From positions 1-56,126 of the forward strand of contig JAJQIB010000034.1 in NCBI GenBank assembly GCA_021199375.1: DNA of 56,126 bases. The letters are read 5' to 3'. This document shows positions 1 through 8,190 of the stretch, piece after piece (position 1 is the first letter of the stretch; every line of letters begins with the position of its first letter). The translations under genes and the position numbers were made by a program. This DNA comes from Ruminococcus sp. GTDB taxonomy: Bacteria > Bacillota > Clostridia > Oscillospirales > Ruminococcaceae. The notes under the pieces were generated by a model that searched no databases, was not told where the DNA came from, and saw only the letters and a program-made list of their open reading frames with translations.

Positions 1-9
1 GACAAGCAG

Positions 10-696
10 TTAGGGTAGATGTCGTAAGTTTACTTCCCTAAGAACGGTAATAGCAGCTTCTTCAATAGTTGTGACCGTATCAGGGAGCGTTAAACTTGTT
101 TTAGCGCCAGGGCAGCATATCAATTTTGTTTGTGCTTTATTGTACAAAACTCCGTTCAAGGAAGAATAATATTTATTGTTTGAATCTACAGTTATTTTTT
201 GTAAATCCCTACATGATCCAAAAGGGCAAGCACCGATATTCGTAACCGAAGCAGGAATTTTTACACTCTTCAAATTGTTGCAACAAACAAAAGCTTCCTT
301 TCCAATTGTTGTAACCGAATCAGGAATTGTTATACTTTTTAGATTTTCACAGTCTCTAAACGCAGCAAATCCAATGTTAGTAATCGTATCAGGAATTGTT
401 ACTTTTACTAATGATGAGTAACAATCAAACGCGCCATACCCTATTCCAGTAACTGTGTATTTCCCCAGTTCACTAGGAATAGTAAGCTTTGTTTCTCTCC
501 CTATATATTTTGTAATAGTTGCCTTATTATTAGACACCGTGTACTTATAATCACCGCTGGTATACTCACCATCATCATCTGCACTTGCCACTACATCACT
601 ACTAATCACGCCACTCATCAAGTTGTTTGTCGGAACCGCCAAACAGCTTACAGCCATACAAGCCGCTAACAGTCCTGAAATAATCTGTTTTTTCAT
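10..696 (-). CDS. Secreted BspA-type leucine-rich-repeat protein, C-terminally truncated
   Basis: A signal peptide (MKKQIISGLLAACMAVSCLA, about residues 1-40 with the following Ala/Asp region) leads into tandem BspA/LRR_5 repeats of about 23 residues with the pattern IPDSVTTIGKEAFxxCxNLKSVTIP, from about residue 90 to 210. Proteins of this family are surface adhesins or unanchored secreted proteins; the substrate cannot be told. After the last repeat start (TTIEEAA) the frame continues for about 15 residues with no repeat character (ITVLREVNLRHLP) and stops. Neither other frame restores a repeat. At 228 residues it is short for the family, and no dockerin, sortase or Fn3 module follows, so the gene is probably truncated by rearrangement. 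Start is ATG at 696 after AGGAGG-like bases. Its own promoter lies at 739-768. Confidence 0.8.
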   Translation of the reverse strand: MKKQIISGLLAACMAVSCLAVPTNNLMSGVISSDVVASADDDGEYTSGDYKYTVSNNKATITKYIGRETKLTIPSELGKYTVTGIGYGAFDCYSSLVKVTIPDTITNIGFAAFRDCENLKSITIPDSVTTIGKEAFVCCNNLKSVKIPASVTNIGACPFGSCRDLQKITVDSNNKYYSSLNGVLYNKAQTKLICCPGAKTSLTLPDTVTTIEEAAITVLREVNLRHLP

Positions 697-738
697 ATTA
701 ATTCCTCCATTATTGTAATAAAATTAATCTGCAATATT

Positions 739-768
739 ATTATACCATACCTCCACCATGAAATACAA
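739..768 (-). promoter_or_regulatory. Sigma-A-type promoter of the LRR gene
   Basis: On the minus strand TTGTAT (763-768) and TATAAT (739-744) are separated by 18 bp. The -10 lies about 45 nt upstream of the ATG at 696. Confidence 0.6.
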
Positions 769-856
769 TGGCTATTTTTCACAAGATTTACACAATTATT
801 TTAGTCATATTACACAAAGCAGACTCGCACAAACGGGGCTGGTCAGCCTGTAGAAC

Positions 857-893
857 ACCCCCAGAAACCATTCAGGATCTGGGGTTGTTTTGT
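857..893 (+). terminator. Hairpin with U-rich tail, probably part of the decayed insertion sequence
   Basis: CCCCAGA (859-865) pairs with TCTGGGG (878-884) and is followed by TTGTTTT on the plus strand. No plus-strand gene precedes it. It lies inside the fragment interpreted as an insertion-sequence remnant, so it may be the end of that element rather than a working terminator. Confidence 0.4.
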
Positions 894-976
894 CATTTCA
901 AGCTAAACAAGCTCTAAAAACACAAAATAGAGCAATATATGATGGTGTTTCATATATGCTTTGTATCAGCAAAATC

Positions 977-1057
977 TTAAACAGTACAACAGAGTCCAAG
1001 ATCTTCTATGCTTACTATTTCAACCTGATTTCTTTCTTTCTTGTCTTTTCTTAGCAT
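977..1057 (-). pseudogene. N-terminal remnant of an IS1182-like transposase
   Basis: A 26-codon frame starts at ATG 1057 after GAGGTGAAGGAC and reads MLRKDKKERNQVEIVSIEDL before turning into GLCCTV and a stop. The first 20 residues strongly resemble the start of IS1182-family transposases from Clostridia (from memory), which continue for more than 400 residues. Here nearly all of the coding region is missing. A TATAAT box lies just upstream on the minus strand (about 1077-1082). GTCAGCC occurs at 842-848 on plus and 1114-1120 on minus, pointing inwards, and could be what is left of terminal inverted repeats. The interval 697-1176 holds no other gene. Confidence 0.5.
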
Positions 1058-1095
1058 GTCCTTCACCTCTTACTCTATTATATCACATCTAAATG

Positions 1096-1126
1096 CAAAA
1101 AGCCAGCCTTTTGGGCTGACTTTTTT
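1096..1126 (-). terminator. Terminator downstream of the BIG2/Fn3 protein gene
   Basis: GTCAGCCC/GGCTGGCT form a hairpin with one mismatch (1101-1120) with T runs on both sides, so it could act in either direction. It lies about 50 nt past the stop codon at 1177. It overlaps the possible end of the IS remnant. Confidence 0.55.
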
Positions 1127-1176
1127 GACGGGTTGAACAAGTATCAAATGCGATACTCGCTGTAATGCTTAAAGAC

Positions 1177-4100
1177 TTATGATTTTGTGGTGACCGTCTT
1201 TGTCACAGACCATTTTCCGTAGTATTTGTTGCCGTTTAGTGTCTTATAGGCTCGCACTCGATATTTGTATACTTTGTTACTCTTTAGACCAGTATCCCTA
1301 TATGTTAGGGTCGAGCCATTCTTTATAGTCTTCACCGCTACCCATTTCTTGGCAGAAGCATCATAGCGTTGAATTTGGTAGCCTGTTGCTCTTGTGACTT
1401 TGTTCCAGTTTAATCTAACGGCAGTTTTGCTCTTTGAAGCGGAGCTTATCTTGACTTGAGTTGGCTTGGTCGAAGTTGTTAAGGTCGAGCTGTATGAGCC
1501 CCATTTAATTGTGCTGCCAAACTTGCGGTAGGCTCGAATTCTAAACTTGTATTTCTTGGCAGTCGAAAGACCCGTAACCTTGTAGGATGTAGTTGATCCA
1601 CTCTTTACAGTAGCAACCTTGGTCCACTTTTTGGTAGAAGAATTGTATTCGTAAATTCTGTATCCTTGTGCACTCGTCACCTTATCCCATTTTAAGGTAA
1701 TGCTTTTTGTAGCAGAATTCGACGTTAAGTTTGATACTTTAGAAAGCTTAAATTCATAGCTTGAAAGCTTGTAGGGATTTATTGCATAGATTATAGGCGA
1801 TGAATTGGAGGTTTTGTACCATCTTACGTTCGAATCAGAGCACATTATGGGCTGACAATCAGAAAGACGAATTATAGTTCTTACTATGCTTGTAAGCTTG
1901 TGTCCCTCGTCATCAATTACCACCATCTTGGTGTCTACATATTTATCGGTTGAGGTATTGTACTCCTCCCACATCACCAGGAATTGGTTATCTGAGATTT
2001 TAACCATCTGGGGAGTAGCTGCAGTTAGCGAAGAGCTGTTAGTGTATTTTGTAAGATATATAGTTTCGCTACTGTTTAAAAGCTTGTCTGTTATGCTTAC
2101 AAATATGTTTCTTACATACTTGGTGTTTTTGCCTTGATCGTTGCCAACAATTATGCAGCTATTGTCTGAAAGCTCAAATCCACCTACTGATGCTCCTGTA
2201 TAGTTTGACGAATTAAATTCTTGGGTGTAAGTAAATGCTTCTTTATAACTAACCGATGTAATATCACCGCCTACAGCAGATTTTATTATAGTAACGCTTC
2301 TAGGGTAAGCATCTCCATGATCCACTCTGTATACATAGTCTCCATCTGTTTGAACAAACTGATTAAACGAGTGACTTACATAGCCTGCCTGAGCAATGTT
2401 CATTACATCATAATATGAATCAGAAACGGTCATATTGCTCTCTTTTATTACAAATGTCATATTTGCTTGGTGATGTACGCCACCGCTTGCATACATTTCG
2501 TGACAGGTGTGTATATAAAGCACCCCATTTGTTTCAGTCATTCTAAGAGAGCCTGCATCAAATGGAATATAGGTGTTAGCACCCTTTATGGATACCGACT
2601 TTACCTTTGACCATGATTTAGTGTACTTTACTACACGAATAACCTCTTTGCTATCACTTTCGGAGGTGTTATTTTGACCAAATACTAAGTAATTGTAGTT
2701 CGAACCGCTATAGAAGCCTCCAAAAATACTAAGAGGATTGCTGATGGTCTTTTTGTAATTACGCTTTTTGCCATTGCTCGAATAGTTTTCAACAATAACC
2801 TTGCCTGAGATATACTCGACTCTTGTAAGTGTTCCATCTGACTCTTGCGCTAGGTAGGAGTTTACCGTGTTGCCATAGGTTGTGTAGTTGTTATTTGATA
2901 CATTAGTACTCTTTGTGCCGGTCGTCGTTATTTTTTTGGTTGCGGACTTTATTGAGGAATTTGATTTTACAGTAACAGTGAAGGTTCCCTTTACGCCATC
3001 TGAAGTTTTTGCTGTAATCTTTGCTGTGCCTGTGCTAACGCCCGTTACCTTGCCTGATTGATTTACGCTTGCCACCTTTTTGTTGCTGCTCGACCAAGTC
3101 AGATTTGAATCAAGATCCGAATCAACTGTTGCTGTAAGCTGAAGGTTTTTCCCTACCTTAACATTTTTTGATGATGCGGATAAGGTAACTTTTGAGGGAT
3201 ATGTCCAGTCTATTCTTTCTAGATAGAAGTTGTCACCTTCACGCTCAAGAGCAATAATCTCGTTGCCATTATAGGTTATTAACGAAAATACCGGGTGAGC
3301 GGTGGCGTATTCATTTATTAATTTATTGCTGCTTATGTTAAATTCACATAAGGTGTTTCCAGTCACATACATTATCGCTGTTTTATAGCTTGGGTGAATT
3401 ATAGTTCTAGTGCCCACCTTGTATTCTCCATCGGCATCGGAGATACTTCCATCATTAATACTACTAACATAAACCGATAGCGCTTGGTCATATGTGGTTC
3501 CGGTTATATCAAACTTATTTGAATTAATGATATCTGTAGTGCCTTCTACCATGTTCGATATTACGAGATATTTGTTATTTAAAAGCTCTGCTCCAGTTTG
3601 GTGGTAATACCAATACTTTTGATAGATGAGCTCAAGGTAATTGCTGCTAACGGTAAGCTTATTGCTTGTTACGTTGCCACATCTTACTGAAGACATATCA
3701 TGGTCGTACCCCCAGTACACCCAATTAGTATATCCGTCATAGTAAAAATTACCATTTGTTGAGTCAAAGCCTACAAACTCGTAAACTGCTCCGCTGATGC
3801 TGGCACTTGAAAGCTTGGTGCCTGACGAAGAGTAGAGATAGATGTAATCAGTATCATCGCTGTCTTTAAGCCCGTATAGATAAATTCTTCCTGAATTGTC
3901 AACGCCTATACGACTAAAGGTTATTCCGCTTTTTGAAATGCTTATAGTGCTTGAGACCTTTTGGGTATTTAGGTTGTACTTTGTAATTTCAATCTTGCTG
4001 CTTGTCTGGTCACTTATCACATAAAGGTAGTTTGTCGTAGCGTAAAAAGCAAAATCGTTAATAGCATCAAAGGTGTTGACGGTTTTTACCGATTTGCTGC

Positions 4101-4419
4101 TAAGTGTGTAGAGCTTAAGTGTTTTTCCGTTAAGAAAATACACACCACCGTTAGTCGAGCTTGGTATCTGTTTACAGTATCCATCGTCCTGCCAATCGGT
4201 AGAGATAACGCTTGAGCTAAGCTTTGTTACATTGGTCGAGGTACTACCAAAGGTTACTGATAATGGATAGCTAGATTGTTCAGTCGAAACAATGATACTT
4301 TCATTCGACATTGAGCTGTAGCTTTCTGCATTTGCATTCAGCACTGTAAAGCATCCTAGCATTGCAGTAAAACCTAGGAAAATGGTTGTTAAGGATTTTG
4401 TTAATGGCCTTTTTTTCAT
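1177..4419 (-). CDS. Large secreted protein with BIG2 Ig-like and two Fn3 domains
   Basis: A 1080-residue exported protein. The signal peptide covers about residues 1-32 (KKRPLTKSL, hydrophobic core, ANA-ES cleavage). Two long beta-rich regions (about 40-400 and 500-880) contain WD/Kelch-like strands and could be beta-propellers. Between them, at about 415-490, is a bacterial Ig-like BIG2 domain (VTLSASSKNVKVGKNLQLTA then VTGVSTGTAKITAKT). Two fibronectin type III domains close the protein (about 895-985 and 985-1080: SITLKWDKVTSAQGYRIY, RLNWNKVTRATGYQIQ). No catalytic signature, sortase motif or dockerin is visible. I chose ATG 4419 over GTG 4428 because GGGGTG sits 6 nt before the ATG and overlaps the GTG. 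A perfect consensus promoter lies 50 nt upstream. Probably an extracellular binding or matrix protein; the function is not known. Confidence 0.8.
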   Translation of the reverse strand: MKKRPLTKSLTTIFLGFTAMLGCFTVLNANAESYSSMSNESIIVSTEQSSYPLSVTFGSTSTNVTKLSSSVISTDWQDDGYCKQIPSSTNGGVYFLNGKTLKLYTLSSKSVKTVNTFDAINDFAFYATTNYLYVISDQTSSKIEITKYNLNTQKVSSTISISKSGITFSRIGVDNSGRIYLYGLKDSDDTDYIYLYSSSGTKLSSASISGAVYEFVGFDSTNGNFYYDGYTNWVYWGYDHDMSSVRCGNVTSNKLTVSSNYLELIYQKYWYYHQTGAELLNNKYLVISNMVEGTTDIINSNKFDITGTTYDQALSVYVSSINDGSISDADGEYKVGTRTIIHPSYKTAIMYVTGNTLCEFNISSNKLINEYATAHPVFSLITYNGNEIIALEREGDNFYLERIDWTYPSKVTLSASSKNVKVGKNLQLTATVDSDLDSNLTWSSSNKKVASVNQSGKVTGVSTGTAKITAKTSDGVKGTFTVTVKSNSSIKSATKKITTTGTKSTNVSNNNYTTYGNTVNSYLAQESDGTLTRVEYISGKVIVENYSSNGKKRNYKKTISNPLSIFGGFYSGSNYNYLVFGQNNTSESDSKEVIRVVKYTKSWSKVKSVSIKGANTYIPFDAGSLRMTETNGVLYIHTCHEMYASGGVHHQANMTFVIKESNMTVSDSYYDVMNIAQAGYVSHSFNQFVQTDGDYVYRVDHGDAYPRSVTIIKSAVGGDITSVSYKEAFTYTQEFNSSNYTGASVGGFELSDNSCIIVGNDQGKNTKYVRNIFVSITDKLLNSSETIYLTKYTNSSSLTAATPQMVKISDNQFLVMWEEYNTSTDKYVDTKMVVIDDEGHKLTSIVRTIIRLSDCQPIMCSDSNVRWYKTSNSSPIIYAINPYKLSSYEFKLSKVSNLTSNSATKSITLKWDKVTSAQGYRIYEYNSSTKKWTKVATVKSGSTTSYKVTGLSTAKKYKFRIRAYRKFGSTIKWGSYSSTLTTSTKPTQVKISSASKSKTAVRLNWNKVTRATGYQIQRYDASAKKWVAVKTIKNGSTLTYRDTGLKSNKVYKYRVRAYKTLNGNKYYGKWSVTKTVTTKS

Positions 4420-4468
4420 AATATTCACCCCATAAAAAATTTCGAGCTTTTATTACTGCTCTATATCT

Positions 4469-4497
4469 ATTATAAACCATTTTCACCAGCTTGTCAA
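4469..4497 (-). promoter_or_regulatory. Consensus sigma-A promoter of the BIG2/Fn3 gene
   Basis: TTGACA (4492-4497) and TATAAT (4469-4474) on the minus strand with exactly 17 bp between them, a full match to consensus, giving a leader of about 40 nt. Strong constitutive expression would be expected. Confidence 0.8.
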
Positions 4498-4548
4498 CAC
4501 CATTTGATAATTTTGTAAAATAATTCAAAAATGCAATTTTCGCTTATG

Positions 4549-4576
4549 AAAAAGCACTTGAATTAAAAACTCAAGC
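4549..4576 (-). terminator. Weak terminator after the radical SAM gene
   Basis: On the minus strand CTTGAG (4570-4575) can pair with TTCAAG (about 4557-4562), followed by TGCTTTTTC. The stem is only 6 bp with a G-U pair, so this is tentative. It would end the MBOAT-like/Thr-rich/radical SAM unit. Confidence 0.35.
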
Positions 4577-4582
4577 CTCTAT

Positions 4583-5530
4583 TCACCCACAGCATCCCTT
4601 CCCCTGCCAGCTTCCTCTGCGCACAAGCTCCTTATCTATCTCATTTAGCACACAAAGCTTTTTCAAGCTCCATTCGGGAGCGATTAGCCTGTCACGCTGT
4701 CCGTCACCGGTGATGCGTGCTATGATTAGATTTTCCGGTAAAAGTTCAAGCTGGTCACAGACTGTATTAACATACTCATCCCTTGAAAGCAGCTTAAATC
4801 CGCCACGTTCGTACATCTTTGCAAGCTTGGTTCCTCGTTCGACGAAAAGCATGTGGATTTTTAGGCAGTGTAGACCAAGCGGCGCAATTGTCCTTGCAGT
4901 TTCCACCATCATCTCGTGTGTTTCGTGGGGAAGACCATTGATGATGTGAGCCCCTACATTTATTCCTCGTGAGCTTAGCTTGCTTACACATTCGGCAAAC
5001 TCTTTGTATCCGTGACCTCGATTGCAAAGCTGCGCTGTTTCATCATGCACAGTTTGAAGTCCAAGCTCTACGGTAAGATAGGTTTTTTCGTTTAGCCTTG
5101 TAAGCATATCCAGAGCTTGTTCGTCTACACAGTCGGCTCTTGTAGCTATACAAAGTCCTATAACGTTGTTAAAGCTAAGTACATGCTCAAATGCCTTCTC
5201 AAAAGCATCTGTATTTCCGTAGGTGTTCGAGCCCGATTGAAAGTAGGCTATGAAGGGTCCATTCTTGCATTTTGCTCCTATAGAAGTCTTGCCTGCATTA
5301 AAGCATGCATCAAGCCTTTCTTCATCTATTCCGCTGAATTTTCCTGCAGTAATCGCTCCTGCTGAACAGAAGATACAGCCGCCATCTCCCTTTTCTCCAC
5401 ACCTGTTCGGACATCCTGCACCTATATCCATTGCAACTCGGTAGACCTTGCATCCAAATCGATTTTGAAGATAATAGTTATAGGTTTGATAACGCTTGTT
5501 GTCTAGAGAATATTTGTACGGATTCATCAT
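4583..5530 (-). CDS. Radical SAM protein, YhcC/TIGR01212 family
   Basis: A 315-residue protein starting MMNPYKYSLDNKRYQTYNYY. The iron-sulfur motif is CPNRCGEKGDGGCIFC (about residues 34-49), the arrangement typical of the TIGR01212/YhcC radical SAM family, where the three cluster cysteines follow the CPNR-GGC-xx-C pattern. Family landmarks that follow are YFQSGSNTYG, IATRADC, ELGLQTVHD and HIINGLPHET. Radical SAM enzymes cleave S-adenosylmethionine at a 4Fe-4S cluster. The YhcC substrate is not established to my knowledge, although tRNA or translation links have been proposed. The open frame extends upstream into the Thr-rich gene's C-terminus, but that part is a shadow. I start at ATG 5530, 4 nt after the upstream stop (5535), with ATG 5527 equally possible. 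No clear SD is seen, so translation is probably coupled. Confidence 0.85.
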   Translation of the reverse strand: MMNPYKYSLDNKRYQTYNYYLQNRFGCKVYRVAMDIGAGCPNRCGEKGDGGCIFCSAGAITAGKFSGIDEERLDACFNAGKTSIGAKCKNGPFIAYFQSGSNTYGNTDAFEKAFEHVLSFNNVIGLCIATRADCVDEQALDMLTRLNEKTYLTVELGLQTVHDETAQLCNRGHGYKEFAECVSKLSSRGINVGAHIINGLPHETHEMMVETARTIAPLGLHCLKIHMLFVERGTKLAKMYERGGFKLLSRDEYVNTVCDQLELLPENLIIARITGDGQRDRLIAPEWSLKKLCVLNEIDKELVRRGSWQGKGCCG

Positions 5531-5534
5531 TTTG

Positions 5535-6485
5535 CTATTCGACTGGCTCATCTGTTTGTGTGGTGGTTTCGGTTTCGCTTGTAGTCGTTGTAGCGCTGGA
5601 TGTTGTAGTAGTTGTGGTAGTTTCAGTTGTAGTGGTAGTCGTTGTGGTCGTAGTAGTCGTTGTTGTTTTTCGAGTGGTTGTTGTATCAGCCTTTGTTGTT
5701 GTCGTTTTATCATCTGCGGCTGTTGTAGTTGTAGTTGTTGTGGCAGCTTGAGTGGTGGTTTTAGCATTTGTAGTTGTCGTGGTTTTAGGAGGCACCGTGG
5801 TGGTTGTTGTGGCACCCGGAGATGCTGTGTTCACTGTGGTTTCGCTTTCCTCTTCTTCCTCTTCCTCTGCTTCCTGCGAGTCATTCGCCTGGCTCGTTAA
5901 GGTAATGCCTTTGATTTCCTTGTTCTTGTCATCATCCTCGGAGTTCTCTATTTCATTTACAACTTCATCAGAATCCTCTTCCCCATCGTCAATGTCAGCA
6001 GCTTCTTGCTGAGTGTCATCGATGGCAACATAATCGTTTTCGATATCAACATCATAAGGATCTTCAATATTATTGTTCGAGGTAATTTCTACAAAATCTG
6101 TATCATTTCCTATTCCAAAGCAATACTTAATTGCATTTGATGCATTGTGAAAATAGTCCTGCAACGGTAGAGATTCGTTAAATTTGCTTTCGATTCGGGC
6201 AAGGTAATTTCCTGAAAAGAGATTTTTTATTGAAAATTGATTGCTGTCGGTAAAGTCCTGATGATTGGTAAGCGTAACAAATACTGTTCCAAAAAAAATT
6301 ACAACTATAGTACAAACAATAAGATTTACTACATTTGCATGAGCACATGAGTCCTTAATCGAAACATTTTCAAAGACCTTGTCTGTCTCCTCAGCGGGAT
6401 CCTTAGGGTCAGGCTCATTTTGCACGGATTCTAAGAAGATTTGCTCTTCGTCCTTTTTTATTGGCTTTTTATCCTTTTTTGCCAT
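5535..6485 (-). CDS. Single-pass membrane protein with acidic and threonine-rich tail
   Basis: A 316-residue protein with a lysine/acidic cytoplasmic N-terminus, one transmembrane helix at about residues 50-72 (VVNLIVCTIVVIFFGTVFVT), and a short outside region whose NYLARIESKFNESLPLQDYF recalls the entry of DHHW/AlgX-like proteins that accompany MBOAT acyltransferases. Then comes an acidic stretch (about 155-215, many D/E) and about 100 residues of almost pure threonine with Ser/Ala/Lys. The DHHW catalytic portion is absent. Thr-rich tails often act as O-glycosylated wall-spanning linkers. It lies 18 nt downstream of the MBOAT-like gene and 4 nt before the radical SAM start, so it is probably co-transcribed. 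SD AAAGGA stands 8-9 nt before ATG 6485. The function is unknown; a role as partner of the MBOAT-like protein is inference. Confidence 0.75.
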   Translation of the reverse strand: MAKKDKKPIKKDEEQIFLESVQNEPDPKDPAEETDKVFENVSIKDSCAHANVVNLIVCTIVVIFFGTVFVTLTNHQDFTDSNQFSIKNLFSGNYLARIESKFNESLPLQDYFHNASNAIKYCFGIGNDTDFVEITSNNNIEDPYDVDIENDYVAIDDTQQEAADIDDGEEDSDEVVNEIENSEDDDKNKEIKGITLTSQANDSQEAEEEEEEESETTVNTASPGATTTTTVPPKTTTTTNAKTTTQAATTTTTTTAADDKTTTTKADTTTTRKTTTTTTTTTTTTTTETTTTTTTSSATTTTSETETTTQTDEPVE

Positions 6486-6503
6486 GTGTATTTCCTTTCT
6501 ATC

Positions 6504-7862
6504 TTATGCTACCGTTTGTGCAGCAAGCACAATGTAGCACGCCGCCAGTAAAAGTGCGGTGCATACTGTTTTTAGTGTTCTTACACGGGTGTAGGCTTTT
6601 GTTGAGCTTTCTCCTAGCGTATCAAGCTTTGCTAGTATTGTTCTGCCAAGCGGGTTTACGCCAATTAGGGCAATGAGCAGCAGCCAGCAGTTGTTAATTA
6701 TTGTGTATTTAACCGAAGTGCTTAGAGTGTACAGATTTCCTACTCCAAATAGGCTCTTGAACCAGCTCGCCCAATCGCTGAAGCTTTCAAACGCAAAGGA
6801 TGAAAACAGCAGCATACTTAAGATAAATACGACAGCAAGCTTAATCAAATATGGCAGATGCTCGATCTTATCTTTGCTTGCAATGTGTTCTGCTGCAAGT
6901 AGGATGCCTATGATGAGTGCAAACACCAGCACAAATCTATGCTGTGCATAAAAGCACCCTCCTAATACAGAAAGCAAGACTGTAGCTACTGCCGGTGCGG
7001 CAAAATCGCTGCGTATATCCTCAAAAAAGCTTACCATGCTTGTATTGTAGCTCTTAACAAGTCCGCTGAGCATACCCTTTGCGGTTATGCTTTGGTAGTT
7101 TACACCTACATCAAAGCCGTTCATTTGTGCAATTCCTGTACCCATATCACTTAGCCCTGTGAAGGCGAAGAAGCCTGCCCCAAAAAAGGCAATCATTCCG
7201 AGCCAGGCGCCTGCAAGTGTGGGCTCGCCCTTATCAAGTCCTGCTTCATAAAGCCTTTCGAGCACGGGCAGCACCAGAATGGTTTTTGCAAAGCCTATTG
7301 CAAAGCGAGTGATGCCATTACTCAGCTTTTGTGACGTAACCTCACGCTTTCTTATTTGCGGTTCAATGTCGCCATATCGCAGAACAGGACCTGCCAGCAA
7401 AAAGGGGTAGCTAACTGAATAGGTGAACAGACAAAAGATGTTACGCTCGGCTTTGATTCGCCCGCTGTAGACGTCATATACGTATGAGAGGTTTTTGAGC
7501 GTGTAAAATGCAACGCCAACAGGTATGAGCGCATTTCTTAGATGCAGCAATCCGTCGGACGAAAAGCTCGAATTTTTTGTAAAAAGCAAAAAGAGAAAGG
7601 CATTCCACAAAAAATCTATTACCATAAACACCGTAGCCTTTGGCGTTTTTGCTCCACTGCCTTCTGCTGCCAGTGCTAAAAAGAAATCTATAATGATTGA
7701 TAAAAACAGTATCAGTACTCCGAACGATTTACCCCAAGCCCAAAAAAGCAGCGAGGTTATACAAAGTACTAGATTTTTGTATTCTGTAGAGCGGTCGAAA
7801 AAAAGAAAAAGTATTGATAAAGGCAAAATGACTGCCGAAAAAAGTAAATTTGAATAGCTCAA
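6504..7862 (-). CDS. MBOAT-like polytopic membrane protein lacking canonical catalytic histidines
   Basis: A 452-residue protein with about ten hydrophobic segments. The beginning (SYSNLLFSAVILPLSILFLF, then KNLVLCITSLLFWAWGKS) and LSDMGTGIAQMNGF match the AlgI/DltB-type membrane-bound O-acyltransferases that move acyl groups to surface polysaccharide. Where AlgI-type enzymes carry RWHISLSSWFRDY, this protein reads KSYNTSMVSFFEDI, and the later WHG motif is replaced by CFYAQ; the region between is also shorter than usual. It may therefore be inactive or a scaffold. I prefer TTG 7862 as start because CGAGGAG (7871-7877) stands 8 nt before it and the resulting N-terminus fits the family; TTG 7934 would add 24 polar residues. 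It is first in a unit with the Thr-rich membrane protein and the radical SAM gene. Promoter at 7947-7975. Confidence 0.75.
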   Translation of the reverse strand: MSYSNLLFSAVILPLSILFLFFDRSTEYKNLVLCITSLLFWAWGKSFGVLILFLSIIIDFFLALAAEGSGAKTPKATVFMVIDFLWNAFLFLLFTKNSSFSSDGLLHLRNALIPVGVAFYTLKNLSYVYDVYSGRIKAERNIFCLFTYSVSYPFLLAGPVLRYGDIEPQIRKREVTSQKLSNGITRFAIGFAKTILVLPVLERLYEAGLDKGEPTLAGAWLGMIAFFGAGFFAFTGLSDMGTGIAQMNGFDVGVNYQSITAKGMLSGLVKSYNTSMVSFFEDIRSDFAAPAVATVLLSVLGGCFYAQHRFVLVFALIIGILLAAEHIASKDKIEHLPYLIKLAVVFILSMLLFSSFAFESFSDWASWFKSLFGVGNLYTLSTSVKYTIINNCWLLLIALIGVNPLGRTILAKLDTLGESSTKAYTRVRTLKTVCTALLLAACYIVLAAQTVA

Positions 7863-7946
7863 TTTAATATCTCCTCGAAAGGGTCGGATCCCAGATTTAA
7901 TAGATTGTTCATATTTTTCTTTTTGATTGAGCAATCTATACCTATA

Positions 7947-7975
7947 ATTTTATCACATTTCACAAAAATACGCAA
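7947..7975 (-). promoter_or_regulatory. Promoter of the MBOAT-like unit with embedded 11-bp motif
   Basis: On the minus strand TTGCGT (7970-7975) and TAAAAT (7947-7952) are 17 bp apart. The 11-mer TTATCACATTT (7950-7960, plus strand) fills part of the spacer and touches the -10. The same 11-mer occurs twice in the marR promoter near 14.14-14.18 kb, so this may be an operator. Confidence 0.55.
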
Positions 7976-8025
7976 GTGAATTTATGAAGAAATTCAAACT
8001 TTTATTGAAAAATATAAAAAACTAT

Positions 8026-8053
8026 TTGCAAATTCAAAAAAGTGTGGTATAAT
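8026..8053 (+). promoter_or_regulatory. Sigma-A promoter of the SDR gene
   Basis: TTGCAA (8026-8031), 16-bp spacer, TATAAT (8048-8053). The start codon is at 8198, so transcription would produce an unusually long leader of about 138 nt. Confidence 0.65.
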
Positions 8054-8059
8054 ATATAT

Positions 8060-8190
8060 AGATATATTTTTTGAAACTTATTTGGATGAAACATTTTTGT
8101 TTCGCGTTGCCAATCCGCATCGGCTGCCATAATTAGGAAAGATGAAAACGTGTTTTTGTGGGCGGCTTAAATAATTTTGTGGAAGGAGTG
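8060..8190 (+). other. Long, potentially structured 5' leader of the SDR gene
   Basis: GGAT (8084-8087) and ATCC (8113-8116) can enclose the hairpin GAAAC/GTTTC (8088-8092, 8099-8103). GGCTGCC (8122-8128) pairs with GGCGGCT (8161-8167) around an A-rich loop containing AAAA/TTTT. The last stem ends about 18 nt before the ribosome binding site GGAAGGAG. I do not recognise a known riboswitch or protein-binding leader in it. Confidence 0.35.

Noticed and set aside
5531-5815. N-terminal extension of the radical SAM frame (Pro/Gln/Leu-rich)
   Set aside because: Is a frame-shifted reading of the Thr-rich gene; the family N-terminus begins at 5530.
5431-6012. Plus-strand Val- and Cys/Ser-rich frames opposite the Thr-rich gene
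   Set aside because: Pure complements of the ACN-type threonine repeats; composition is an artefact.
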